A program made the position numbers and the translations under genes. Below, piece by piece: positions 34,788-47,039 of a DNA stretch of 64,000 bases. Source of the stretch: Gnetum montanum. Lineage: Eukaryota; Streptophyta; Gnetopsida; Gnetales; Gnetaceae. The DNA is taken from assembly GCA_015680685.1 (NCBI GenBank), contig MNCI01038112.1, positions 130,531-194,530 of the forward strand, given 5' to 3'. Every line of letters begins with the position of its first letter. Positions within the stretch are counted from its first letter, which is position 1. The notes beneath the pieces were generated by a model. That model made no database searches and was not told where the DNA came from. It saw nothing but the letters and a program-made list of their open reading frames with translations.

Positions 34788-37599
34788 ATGTAGGAGTTAT
34801 TTATCAAAGTGCATGGATACATCATCAAATATGTTTCCAATGTTGAGATGACCTTTTTTCTTGTTTTTGATTCTATAAATAAATTCTTCTCATCTTGAAG
34901 ATTTTTTAGGTTTTTATAATTTTTTAATCAAATTCCTAAATTGTGAGATATTAAGAGGTTAAGATTTTGGATCATGTGATGGAAATTTGTGTAGTTTGAA
35001 CCCATGGTATTCGTTGGTTATAAGCTATGTAGTATCTTTGAAGGTAGGGTTGGAATCCAAAATAATTAAAGCATTAGTACATCTTAAGATATATAGTTAA
35101 AATATAACTTTATAACTTACCATTTTCTATCAAAATTAAATCCATGACTTGAAGCTTCCAAATCAATAGTCTTACCACTAGGCTAACATCTCTGTGTTAT
35201 AGCTTTGAAAGTGTTTTGTAAAATCATATGTTATAGTTTTATTGTTTTGTCAAAAAGTACATTAGTATAACACTTGATTATATTGCAGTCATCGAATCTT
35301 GTCTCAATGCCTTTATATATGTACCTAGGGTTCCATTACTTCATATATTTGACATCTATTTGAATGGAACATAGGATTCTATACATTTGTGTCTATGTTT
35401 ATGAGTTTGTAAAGGGTGATTTGATGACACTTGTAGTTGTTCTTCTCAATATTTCTATTTTTCATTCCTACTTTCTATAGCAATAATAATTCTTCTTCCT
35501 ACAATCTTTTATTTCCCTTTTTCCATAGTTGTGATGATGACTATAATGAATTGGTGGAAGATTTTGGAATCATAGCAAGAGTATTTGAGTTTTGTTAGAT
35601 CCTTATTTAGTTTTTGCAATTGGTAATAGGTAGAGATTCCCTACATACTTTTTCTTTTAATTCAATCTTGCAAAGATTTTTGGCATATCTTGCTAGATGT
35701 AGAGATATAAAAATCTAATTATGTTATGAACTTGCGTATTTTGGTTTTATTGCAGCATTTTTATTTTGGGTTTTTTCCAAGAAGATAATTCAATAAAAGA
35801 TATTTTAATTTATTTTTAATTTTATTTTCTTCATGAGGAAACCCTATCAAAAATTTATAGGTTACACATGTAGATTGCATCACATCTTAAAATTCTACTT
35901 AAGGTAATCCATGGTTAAATTGCACATAACTTAATACGTAGGACATGTAACATTAAATGCTTATAACTTAAAAAAATAAACCTTTATAAGTATTATAAAA
36001 CTTAAACCAAACTACATGATAAATCAAAAATTCACATTAGAGTGCTTAAAACAACAATTTCCATAACCATAAAACAAACCTCATAATTAAATCTCATAAA
36101 TCATGAAAAAAAATCATAATCTCAAAAGAACTAGTAATACCCATCAATATAACTATCCAAGTATATCATGTCCAACATACAATAATCAAAAATAAAACTA
36201 AATTTAAAATAAATAAAAAAAGAAATTCTATCAATCATACTCTATCACCATCAAGCTTCTAGCTCCTACCATCTAAATCTACATATATACATTTAGGAAG
36301 GATCAAAACCTTTCTAGTAGACCTAGCCACCTTGATGCACATAGAACATGCTATAGGATGGAACCATATGTTGCATTAAAAACTATCTCAAGGTCCATGA
36401 TATTAGAAGCCATAATTAATTTTTAAAAACCATGATATCCATAGAATGTCAAGGATTACATTAGCTAAAATTACTCTAGAAATTGATCACCTACAAGGAC
36501 TAGCTACCCCACAAAGGTCTTACCTATCTTAGATGCTATCAGCAACTCTCCTCAAGGACTAGTTGACTAAGTCTCATCTAATCATGAATGAATCAACTCT
36601 GCAAACAATTCCACATGATTCACCTACCCCTATTATTTTGAATCATGAAACTAGCCATGTGAACAATCACAAGTAACATGAGTAGGCAATGCCTACCCAT
36701 TGATCTCATCTAGTGCATAATCAAGTGGTTAAAAAGCTAGAAAATGCATGAGTCTAAGCATCAATGGTTATACATAGTTCAAAGGATGTAAAAATAACAT
36801 GGAATGAGAGAACAAATGGACCATGAATTGACCATGATCCATGCTTTGAAGTAAAATATTGATCATAACTTGTGGTTAGGTTATGGTGGAGACATGATGC
36901 TACCATGACCTATAAAACTTACTACTATTCATTTCTACCTAATCAAAACCTATGGTCAGTTATGATGTTGTGGCTAGAGTTAGCCATGGGTTGTTGAGAG
37001 CTGGTTTTTTATTTTTATGTTGTTGTTTAATCTTTTGTCATACCATGTGATAGACATTTAGACTATTATTTGTTTTTAAAAATGTTTAATTTTGTTTATA
37101 TGTTTTGATGCTTAATGTTTCATACATGTTATACATTTTACATTTTCATTCATGTTATAAGGCTACGTTGGGTAAATCTTGTAGCTATAATGTAATAATT
37201 TGATAAAGTAACGTGTAAAACTAGCTAGCAACTAAAATGTGAGCTAGGTTGTAAATAGGTTATAAATTTTTTTTCCAGTTTTAGGCCATGGCAAGCCTCA
37301 ATGTTGTAAGTTTTAGACCTTAGTAAGCCATGCACATTAAGTAGGAAATTTTTATTAGTTTTGTGTTTTTAAAACTTTTATGAATTTTTTAGGTTTTAAA
37401 TTTTTTATGGTATTTTTCATATTTTATGTTTTAAAATAGACAAGGCATAAGGGTAAATTGTAAATAAGAGTAAACTCTAGGTTGTGTGCAAAGTAAGGTC
37501 AAAACATGGTAAAATAAAGTAACATAAAGTAGTATGTGTAAATAATGTTTAAACTAAGTAAAAAAGAGGCTAAAGAAAAAGAAAACTACATGGTTATGG
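34788..37599. other. AT-rich region without recognisable genes
   Basis: I see no supported coding region, LTR pair or RNA gene. Short TATA-like runs occur by composition. Near 37190-37330 the phrases CCAGTTTTAGGCCATGGC and GTTTTAGACCTTAG resemble the dispersed phrase array of family-2 elements, so the right end probably belongs to the 3' internal region of F. Confidence 0.4.
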
Positions 37600-40164
37600 G
37601 TACAAGGGAAAGTGAGTAGGAAACATACATCAATTATGAAAGTGTTTCCTAATCTTCAAAGATTAGGAATGTTGTATGGCCTACATTGCATGATTTTGTA
37701 TAACCAGTTTCCTTTGCTAACCACATTGAAGGGAAGCTCCTCCCATGGGACATCCATGGTTTCATTGTTGTGCGTTTGTGCCTCTTCCATACTATCAGGC
37801 CTCTAGACTTCATCATCAATAGTAGGAGCTTCTTCTTGAGACTCCGCTTCAAATCCTTGTTCTATGTTAACATTGTTTACTGCCAAGGGAACTGCACTAT
37901 CACCATGTATAATTATTTCACTTCCCTCATAAGGCAAGTGAATTTCTTTGTGGATGGGTGAGGAAACAACTCATAATTAAGCAAGCTAAGGCCTCCCTAG
38001 GATAATATTGAATCCTAGTGTCTAATCAGCACCAAGAAATTGGCTGTTGTGGGGAATTATTCCCCTACCACAAAGTTCGAAGAAGTTGATCCTTTAACCG
38101 CAACCCAAGAACCATTAAAGAACTTAAGAGTAAAATTCTATGTATGTTACATGTGTTCTATTAAGCCTAAACATTTGACAATGGTATAGGGTATTTCATT
38201 AGTGGTTGTCCCATCATCCATGTGCACCCTATGTACCTTGTATTGCTTCCCTCTTATCATTATAAAGAGAGGATCTTTGGTTGTCTCACCATCCCTGGGG
38301 GATTGTTCTTGATCTTACTATCATAAAATACTAGTGTGGTTGACTTTTTTTCTTCCTTTGGTGAAGGTGGTACCATTACTGTGTGAATGAACTTCTCAGT
38401 AGTGGGGATGTCCTCACTAATAGGAATAGAAGTCACCATCTTTACTAGGACCTCCTAGTGAGTAGCTGAGGTCGTTACTAGGTCATATAGGCTAAGGGAT
38501 GTGTTCTTCTATTTCAAAGACTGCTTAACATGTTCTAGTGCATTGAGGAAGTCCTTTTTGTTGATTATGGATTTCTCATTCTTGTTGGACTTGACTTCCT
38601 CCATGCATCCCACGATATGAACATCATGTTTTAGGGTTGTGCATTAGCATCTTTCCCCTTTCCTTGTGACTTGGGATCCTTATTTATTTGACTTGTTGAA
38701 GCAACTTGAGCATTAAACCTCATGGGGATGGATGAAATAGGAGTGGGCTTCGGTGGGCCCACATCATTCCATGTCTTGGCCTACTTGTTATCTTTGTCCT
38801 TAGGCTTTGGTACAGAATTCTTTCATTGTTTTATTGGTAATTTATTATTGTTGTTTACTTGGGAAGAAGTTATTATGTTGGCCACCATGGGATGATGTTG
38901 TTCGGTTGTAATAGTAGGTTTGGTTATGATGAGAGGGGATACCCTAATCATAAAAGGCTTATTGGGAGGTGTAGTTGATGGTATCCTTACAACAAAAGGG
39001 GATCTTAAACTAGATGAAAGTGAAGGGCCCATATCATTACAAGGAGGTACCTAAATCAAAAATGGCTCCCATGTAGGTCTTGGATTATTGATCACATTAA
39101 ATGTTGCTATGGTGTATGGGCTATTATTAGCATTCAATGGGTCCTTGTAGACTTGCATGAATTGATTTTATGGTCTGATTAGATTAGAGGCAACAAAGAC
39201 TAATTCCTCATTGTCTACCATCTTCTGCAGGTCATCCTTGAGGACTAAATAGAAATTGGTATCATGACTTGGTAATTGAAGGTGGTGGCAAAAATGGTCA
39301 AGCTTCAAGTACCTAGGCACCAACGAATCATCCTTGGTTGCCAAAGCAGGATTCTTTACAATTTCACATAGTCTATCATGCCTCTTACAGGCATTCTTAG
39401 CCATCTATTTATATTGGATTTTCTTACTTTTTAACAACTGATCAAGGAGTTTAGATGGTTTTAATTATAGGCTAGTATACTTTGACTAATCCTTCCTTTC
39501 AAAATTTACTCTTGTGTTTCCTAATGTAGAGGCCCTAGATGTTGACAATTGATTGTTGCTGGTAGAGGCCTTAGGTTGTTTCATTTTGGGCCTTACTCAG
39601 TTTTAGTTTCTTTGGCCACAATGGAAACGAACACGTTGTTTTTCCTTCCCTTCCTTTTATTCTTTCAAGTTTGTTGGTTCTTATATGCCACATAGGTAGG
39701 GTCATGACTAGCCTTAGTGGAATCCTCTATGTTCTTGGTTTCCAAAAAAGCCTAGTTGAGTGACCATGTGTCTAGATAGTAAAGTTTCAACTTAATAAAG
39801 TTGTTAATCATCCCCTTGAATATAGTGAGAAGACGTATCTCAAATATAGGTTCTAAAATCTTGTTGAGAAGAGCATTCCATTGTTGTATAAACTTTTGTA
39901 CAAGCTCAAGGGATCCCTGCTTGACCTTCATTAGTTGGTTAAGATTCATGTTGGGTTTTAAGTTATACTTAAAATGGTTAACGAACTATGATATTCAGTC
40001 TTCAAGTGAGGATATAGATTCTCTTGGTAATGCACGGTACCAGTCAAAGTCTTTTCTAATAAGAAACATAGGGAAGATTCACATTATGGTATGTGGCTAG
40101 GCTTGCAACAACAAGCATTCAAAATGGAAGGTTATAAGGTGGACATTAGGATTTTCTTCATTTT
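37600..40164 (-). pseudogene. Element F: Tat/Ogre-like gag-protease (partial)
   Basis: Read from high to low coordinates. The gag core at about 40150-39750 (NPNVHLITFHFECLLLQA near 40140, then ESISSLED, then LMKVKQGSLELVQKFIQQWN) matches the retrotransposon-gag pattern and the gag of H. A degenerate Zn-binding segment at 39400-39170 reads KLDHFCHHLQLPSHDTNFYL and continues as in Tat/Ogre gag C-termini. A linker with PFVVRIPS/PFMIRVSP repeats lies at 39030-38820. The protease site VHMDDGTTTNEIPY is at about 38240-38200. An acidic tail at 37850-37650 ends the match. It is cut upstream by element E. No RT is seen further along. Confidence 0.75.
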
Positions 40165-40979
40165 TGATTAACTATTTTTTATGTGCTTTGATATCCAATA
40201 TCGGATCCCAAGATGTGATGTCGAATATCTGATATCATGAAGTATATGCTGGCCTATAAATATAGTGCTTAGGCATAGGATTTCCATATAGTTTTTTTCA
40301 TAGAGTACTGAAGTTCTTACAATTTAGCCATTCCAAAGTTGGAATATTTCTGAGTGCCCGCAATAGGAGTCTAAGTGTGTACGGATATTTGTTCAAGCAT
40401 TGATATACCTAAGCACAACATTGTGATGGAAACAAACATTAGCCCTTTTGATAATTCTTACAACATTGAGAATAGATTAATGTTTCCTTTAATGCATTTA
40501 ATATTCATGCACTTTACATTAATGCACTTTAATTAAGAAATTAATGTCCAGTTTTTAATGAACACAAGCACGACCACTTCGAGCATACGTGTAGTGCTTG
40601 GTAACCCAAAAACACTTGACATTTGGTAATCCAATAGTGCTATATGTCTTCAGGATGTGTCCAAAGAGTGGGAACAAGTCCTTGTGTTAGGCTAGCCAGG
40701 TAGTATATTAATTAGATATTAAATTCCTCTACCTTTCATTCTTGTTCTATGCAATTAAAATTATAAAATATAAAGTGATAAAAATCATATACCTCAATTA
40801 CAATTAACCATATACTTGTACCTTATTAGTGAAACTGAGAAGACAACAATCATCTCAATTAGATTTCACGTTTTAGAACTAGTGTACTTAAGAACTTAAG
40901 GTCTATGAAATTCGACCAGATTGCATGTGAACACTTGTGATTCATATGGTTGGGTGTAGGGGTACCTCACTTCTCATCA
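40165..40979 (+). repeat. 5' LTR of element E
   Basis: About 815 bp, TGATTAAC...CTCATCA. TATAAATA at 40255-40262. It shares CACTTGACATTTGGTAATCC-type phrases and GAATATTTCT with the LTRs of B-D, and the CTCATCA terminus before the PBS. Confidence 0.75.
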
Positions 40980-40980
40980 T

Positions 40981-40998
40981 TGGCATCATTGTTGAGAA
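40981..40998 (+). promoter_or_regulatory. Primer binding site, tRNA-Asp type (element E)
   Basis: TGGCATCATTGTTGAGAA, one base after the LTR. Against TGGCGCCGTTGCCGGGGA, 11 of 18 bases match; all seven differences are G-to-A or C-to-T, the same bias as in C. Confidence 0.75.
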
Positions 40999-41139
40999 AC
41001 ATTTAGTTGTTACGTGCACTATCTAGGACTAGTGAAAAATTATTCAAATTGTTGGAATGAACCTTAGAGTCATATCATACTTTAAAATAACTATAATAAA
41101 TTTAAAGAGCACATTGTGTTTTTATTTTTCTAACACATG

Positions 41140-42859
41140 TCTTCTTCTCACAAGAGAAATTCTCTATCCAAGTCTAACAGATTACATCAATAGGTGCCCC
41201 AACAATATGGAGTAGTATATGCTCATCCTAACAAGTATGTATCCTACTTCATCTATAGCTTGCACCAAGATGAACTACTATGGTGGCGTGACATGGAGGA
41301 CAACATTGTGTCGTCGTCAAATCAATTTATTCCTATGATGCTCCAACAAAATCTTGTGCATTTACGCCTCTAGAGGCTTCATGCTGAGTATGTTATACAG
41401 GATAGTGATGCCAAGGATTACCATCCCATTGAGGCACAATGTCTTAGGGATGGCCAACTAGAAAAACACTATAAATCTGCAAAGGGAATGTGGTTCAATG
41501 ATTATCTAGTCCTACTGTATCAAAAAGATGGTGAACCCTTCTCTAGGGGTTTTCAATTTAGTGAAATTCCTCTTTTTGACTCTAGTAAAGGAGGTCAAAA
41601 CTAGAACCTACAATCCACGATCCATAATCTTGGTTCTAGTAAGAATGGATCCAATGAAAAAGGTGGATCCAAAGAGGCAAGTCAAGGTAGGGATGTAGAC
41701 AAGAACCAAGATCATGATCATGTCCATGACCACCAAAGAGGGAGTAGTAGGCACCATGATGATGCTAGTACTCCTTCCTCTTCACCTTAATCATCATCAT
41801 CATCATCATCTAGCTCTAATTGTAACCATAGGGGGCACGACCATGATGGAGGTGATTAACAAGACCAAAATGATCAAAGGGACCATTGGGCAAGTCAAGA
41901 CCAGGGGTGTGGGCATTTAAGAAAGACCTATCACCATAAAAAAAGGGGTAGTAGAGGGCATCGTAGGCACCAAAATCATGGCCTTGATGAGCCTTTGCTT
42001 TCTACCAAAAGTATTCTCAGTATTTTAGAGGCAGTAAGAATCCCTACAAGGCACGTTAAGGATAGTCAGATCAAGAGGCTAGACATGAATAATATTCCTT
42101 GATTTGAAGGGGTATATAACTCAAATCTGCAGAACCATCTCTAATCTTTTCAAGATGCATATGCCTTGCAAAATATAGAAAATAAGTGGCAAAATCTTAA
42201 GTTATTTCTAAGGACACTCATTAAAAAAGAAAAAAATTAGTATCAATCCTTAGAAGAAAAATATATCAGATGATGGAGTACAATGCTTAAATTATTTAAT
42301 AACTAATATCATATGTACTTCCAAGTGTCCAACTTGCAGAGGTAGATCCAAGGATGAAAACAAGGAACACATGAACCCTTGGATGTCATCATCAGCAGAT
42401 ACTATTTCTTATTGCATAGATGTCTTGACCATGGTTATTCTCAACTAAATGGGCTTCGCCATGTTGTAGATGAGCTTCGATCAGAAATGATGGGAACCAT
42501 TGTCATCTATGCCTAAGGGTGATTGTCAGAAGTAAGTGCTCATTAGATCCAAAGATTAATTGAGTAGGTAAATAAAGAGGAAGGAGAATTAAGAAAATGA
42601 AAAAGTGCATAAGAGTACAATTGCAACCCTTCCACTTACAAGAGGGAGGTTTGATTTTATGATAGTGAGGAAGAATCAACACTTGATAAGGTGGCAAATC
42701 AAAAAACCTTACTACTTCAAAAATTTCAGTCTAAAATTACAGCCAAGGTTGATCAGTTATGGGGACTCCATGGATAGAAGATTTTATGTTGTCCTAAAAT
42801 TTTTTGAAGAGTCCAAAGAACAAGGTAGTGATTGTGAGTGCAAGAGACGCAAGGAAGCT
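41140..42859 (+). pseudogene. gag region, element E
   Basis: GVVYAHPNKYVSYFIYSLHQ at about 41206 matches the gag starts of B and C. A low-complexity run of Ser/His/Asp (HHDDASTPSSSP near 41755, a TCATCA microsatellite at 41791-41812) follows. The core is MYFQVSNLQR near 42313, then THEPLDVI near 42369, then LLHRCLDHGYSQ near 42412. The basic C-terminal part ends in QGSDCECKRRKEA near 42822-42858, where H begins. It has several TAG/TAA codons. It would form the particle core. Confidence 0.7.
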
Positions 42860-44716
42860 TGTAATGAACAAAAACATTGGTGGTTGGAATCATCGAGATC
42901 AATGAATGCATAGCCTAATCTTGCCTCCACATGAGCACCTACTAAAAGTAGAGGCGAAGTGCCCTGAATGATCTTGTCAATTGAACAGGGATTTTTTTGG
43001 TTGTAGCCAAGGCGATGAATACAACCAGGGGTGGTGTGATTAGTTGAGATGCAAATGCAAACAATGTGAAATAATGCTAAGTGTTTCAATGATGTTTCAT
43101 GGTGCAAATTGTGGAGCGTAGTCATTGGTGGGGGAGAGCATAGTCAAGGTTCTTGGCATGAATGGGGGTGCCAACCCATGGAGACTACTGCTCGAGCATA
43201 GTTAAAACATGACCACGCATTGAAAATGCAAAAGACATGTCAAGAAAATGTGAAAAATGTAGGAGAGATAAATAGAACACTACCCCAAATGGGGCTAAGC
43301 ATAGTTAACTCCAAAAGGGATTTAGAAGGTATGCAGTGTACAACAGGTGTAGTGGAGAGTGTAGTCATAGTCTTGATAGTGTCGGGTCATGAAGTCTAGT
43401 ATTTGTTGTGGTGTCTATACCTATTGAGTTATTTGTTGTTGTGTACTATGGGATGTGGTGTCTTGTGAGGCTGCAATAAGGCTTTGGTGGACAATGGAAT
43501 GTAACTCTACCTCTCTGTTGATGCCTTTGAATCTTGTTCACCCAAAATGCTAAGAGACAAATGCCAAATGAAAATGCCAATTGAAATGTGAAAATGCCAA
43601 CCCAACCCAAAAACATAGGGCATTGGGGATATTTATAGGATTAGGAATGCTAGAAAATGTGGATAGGGTGTCATGTGGTACTGGGGTAATTGGGACTACA
43701 TTGTGAGGTAGTTGGGACTACGCTGACCCCAACTACACTCTCCACTATAGCAAGTGGTGTTAGGGTGTGTTCTACTCTAATAGAGTTTCTAAGGCTATGA
43801 GAATAAGACTATGCTGACCAACTACATGTGAAAGTGCCAAGAAGATCATAATGTACTTGAGAAAATGCCAAAAATTGAAAATTTTGGAGACTATGCTCCA
43901 GGACTATGCTATCCACTATGAGAAGTGGGATAGAGAGTAGTTACAATTTTGGGGAGAAAGGGAATGCAAAAAAGAAAAATGCTACTACTAGAGGTATGTT
44001 GGAGCTGAGGTGGATGATGGTACTACGTTGTTGAGGCCTTTGGAGGCTATTCTGCATGTCTATGCATAACTACACTTTGCACTGGCGGAGAGTGTAGTCC
44101 CAAAATTAGGTAAAATATGGAAAAATATGGCTAAGTGGTGACTACACTCTAGGGAAGGCTGACTACACTCCCAACTAGGGGTGAGCATAGTCACAACACT
44201 TAGAGAAATCTCTGCAAAATATAGCTTCCAAGCTATCTACACTCAACTATGCTCCAGAGTGTAGTCTTCACAGTTAGAAAAATTTTGCAAAAAATATGCT
44301 TACATGCTGACTACACTAACTATGCTTTATATCATAGTCCTGGCACTTAAAAAATCTTGCAAAAACTAAGCTTCCAAACTATCTACACTTGACTACACTC
44401 CTGAGCATAGTCTCGACAGTTAGAAAAATTTGTCAAAACTAGTCTTCCAAGTTGACTACGCTCTAGAGAATAGTCAAGAGCCTAGTCTCAACACTTAGAG
44501 AAAAATTTTGCAGCTAGTGTCAGCATTCTAACACTTAGAAAAATTTGTGAAACTGGCAGTTTGAGATAGCTACACTCTCTACTATGCTGACTATTCTCTA
44601 GTGCAATGGAGAGCATAGATTCAACACTTAGAAAAATTTGCATCAAGTGTCATCATTCTGACACTTAGCCAAATTTGTAGTCAAGATGTTGTAGCCCAAA
44701 TTTTTGTGGTGTTTCA
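42860..44716 (-). repeat. 3' LTR of element H, with motif array in U3
   Basis: 1857 bp, TG...CA on either strand (plus-strand TGTAATGAAC...TGTTTCA). Minus-strand TATAAAT at about 43637-43631. Upstream of it on the minus strand (about 43700-44640) lie dozens of ACTACACTC/ACTATGCTC-like words on both strands, and a repeated phrase ACACTTAGAAAAATTTG. Matches 50840-52544. Confidence 0.8.
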
Positions 44717-44733
44717 TTGGCCCCTCTTTGTTG
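44717..44733 (-). promoter_or_regulatory. Polypurine tract, element H
   Basis: The minus strand reads CAACAAAGAGGGGCCAA immediately before the LTR start TGAAACACC. G has the same site at 54330-54345. It would prime plus-strand DNA synthesis. Confidence 0.75.
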
Positions 44734-45110
44734 ATGTTTAGAGGAGTGCCCTAAGAGATGTAAACAAAGAATAGAAAAACACTATAGCAAACATGGCACC
44801 AACATTGCTCATCAATACTAGATTGGATGTCATTTCACCATGCTTAAGATTGCTATGGTTAGGAGTATGCTAAGGTAAAGGATGTAGGTAATGCACTGGG
44901 GATAAATAGGGAGATGAGATGTAAATAGTGTGTGATGATGCAGGATAAGAAGTCAAGATAACTAACAATGATCATGGTAGTAGGGTGGATTGCCCCTAAA
45001 AACATTGACCTCTTGTCGAAGTGCTTATGACAAAGTCAAGGTGTAGATTCAAGGTTGGGCCAGTTGCAAAACTGTAGCACTTGTAAATTGCTTGGGGATC
45101 TATTTTTTTC

Positions 45111-45113
<3 letters not shown>

Positions 45114-45180
<67 letters not shown>

Positions 45181-45190
45181 TTCTTCTTAT
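45114..45190. repeat. Compound microsatellite (CT)n(TTC)n
   Basis: About 17 CT units pass directly into about 13 TTC units with one TTA interruption, followed by T-rich sequence. Confidence 0.9.
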
Positions 45191-46690
45191 TTTTTTCTTT
45201 TGCTTCTTTACTTTGTGGTAAGGTGAACCTCTATTGGGTTTTGTACATTGTTAGATGTTAGCTACAATGTGTTTTCCATCAAGTGGACTATGTGCCACCT
45301 ATTAGGCTTTGCTTTGATGCAATCACATCACGTTTCTAGGATAAGTGTTTCCTCTCTGGGATGAGTTGTGGTACATTCACTTAGGTTTTGACCATCCGAC
45401 AAAGGCTTCTTGTGGGATGAGTTATTTTATGTTCACTTTGGGTTCTATGATTGACTTGAAGAGAGGTGCCATGTGCATCAATGCATATGCATCAGAGGGG
45501 TTTACAAGCTTGAGTATGTAGGCAATGAGAGGTTATTTGGGTGTGCGTAGGCTAAAACAAGATGAGGAAGATGTGCACTCTTGAGTGGCTTAGCTAGTCC
45601 AATCATGCACATCAAAGTGATGTGGTGACTTACTTCTATGGTAAGATGAGCCTTTACACAACTGTCTCTAGGGCTTTGTCCTATAAACACAACTACAAGT
45701 GCTAAGAAAAATGTGGAGATGCTGCAAATGCATCAAATGCTGAACCAGTTACAAGTGCTTAGGAAGCTAGTCAAAGTGCCGAGGGCGATGATGCTACAAG
45801 TGCTAAAAAGGTTGTGCTAGTGGTAAGTGCTCCAGAAGATTAGAAAAATGTCAATTTGAGGTCCTAGCAGACCATGAACCTAGTTTAAGGTCTTGGAAAA
45901 GCATGGGGTGCTATTTTATAGTTGTAGTGGACTGCTATTATGCCAATTTAACATCATGACCCAAAGACGAGCTGTTGTGCCAGTTTAATGTCATGACCCA
46001 AGGAAAACTTGTGCTAGTTTATAGTCATAGCAGATTGTTGTGCTAGTTTTAGCATCATGGTGGACAAGTTGTGTGCTAGTTTTAGCATCATGTCAGACGA
46101 ATGTTGTCCTAGTTTTAGCATCATGGTAGATGAGTTACTTACCTTGCTTCAATGAGGTACAATGCTACATACATAGCCATGTTGTGTGCCTGTAAAAATC
46201 AACTTGAAAAACAACATCAAGTGACACTTGTTACAATAATGTTAATGCATAAATGAGAGGAAATCAATGTGAGAAGCGATGGTTTTGGGCCGTTCCAGGC
46301 TGTAGTAGTAACATAAGGCCATTCTAGGCCCCATGTGTTGCTAGTTTTAGGCCAGTTCAAGTCATGATTGCAAGTTTAAGGGTAATGGCAAGTCGTGGTT
46401 GCTAGTTTTAAGGCCATTTCGGGTAGTAGATGCTAGTTTAAGGTCATTTAGGGCCATGTGTTGCTAGTTTAATGCCATGACATGCCATAAGTGTTGCTAG
46501 TTTAAGGCCATTTCGGGTCATGACATTGGAAGTAAAAGAGTTGCTAGTTTTAGGCTGTAGCAAGCCATACAGTGCCCACTTAAAGCCATAGCAAGCTAGT
46601 GGGTTGCTAGTTTAAGACCATAGGAGGCCGTTGCTTTTTTCTTTTTGTAATTTTAATGTTTATGATTTTTGTGGGTTTTGATTTTCTTAA

Positions 46691-46865
46691 TGCGTAAGCT
46701 AAGCAGATGAATGTTAAAAAAATAAAGCGAAAATGTGTAAACAAATTGAAGGATGCGTAAGCTAAGCAGATGAATGTGTAAACAAATAAAGCGAAAATGT
46801 GTAAACAAATTGAAGGATGTGTAAGCTAAGAAAATAGGCTAAATGTAAATGCGTAAATAAATGTA
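46691..46865. repeat. Tandem repeat, about 64-bp unit
   Basis: Two near-identical units start GCGTAAGCTAAGCAGATGAA (46691 and 46754) and end AACAAATTGAAGGAT. A third partial unit starts GTGTAAGCTAAG. Confidence 0.75.
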
Positions 46866-47039
46866 ATGCAGGCGAAAGTCAAAAATACGTGACATGTAGC
46901 ATTCATGGGTGGGCAGACACCTAGTGCATTTTGGGTCAATGGAGTGCCTTGGTCATGTGGATTAAGGGGCACATAGGGCCTAGGATTCTTTGGGAGGCTA
47001 TTGGCTCCAACCACTTATTTGGGTGTATGAGCATTATGC

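Larger units (their letters stand above)
40165..42859 (+). mobile_element. Element E: family-1 LTR retrotransposon, 5' part
   Basis: 5' LTR 40165-40979, PBS 40981-40998, then gag until element H interrupts at 42860. E itself lies inside the gag of F: F aligns with H (CATTAGGAT...) until about 40160 and then changes to the LTR start TGATTAAC. The remainder of E would be beyond the window, on the far side of H and G. Confidence 0.75.
44734..47039 (-). other. 3' internal region of element H with repeats
   Basis: No coding signal. The left half matches 54346-55100 of G, for example CTGGGATGAGTTGTG versus CTGGGATTAGTTGTG. A compound microsatellite lies at 45114-45190. Phrase arrays of the type GCTAGTTTTAGCATCATGG occupy 45880-46135 and 46300-46625. 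A 64-bp tandem repeat lies at 46691-46865. The protease end begins beyond 47040. Confidence 0.6.

Noticed and set aside
35150-35200. tRNA-like gene
   Set aside because: Phrases resembling tRNA boxes appear by chance; no cloverleaf could be drawn.
45055-45261. Small protein with Ser-Leu and Phe runs
   Set aside because: Translation of the (CT)n(TTC)n microsatellite.
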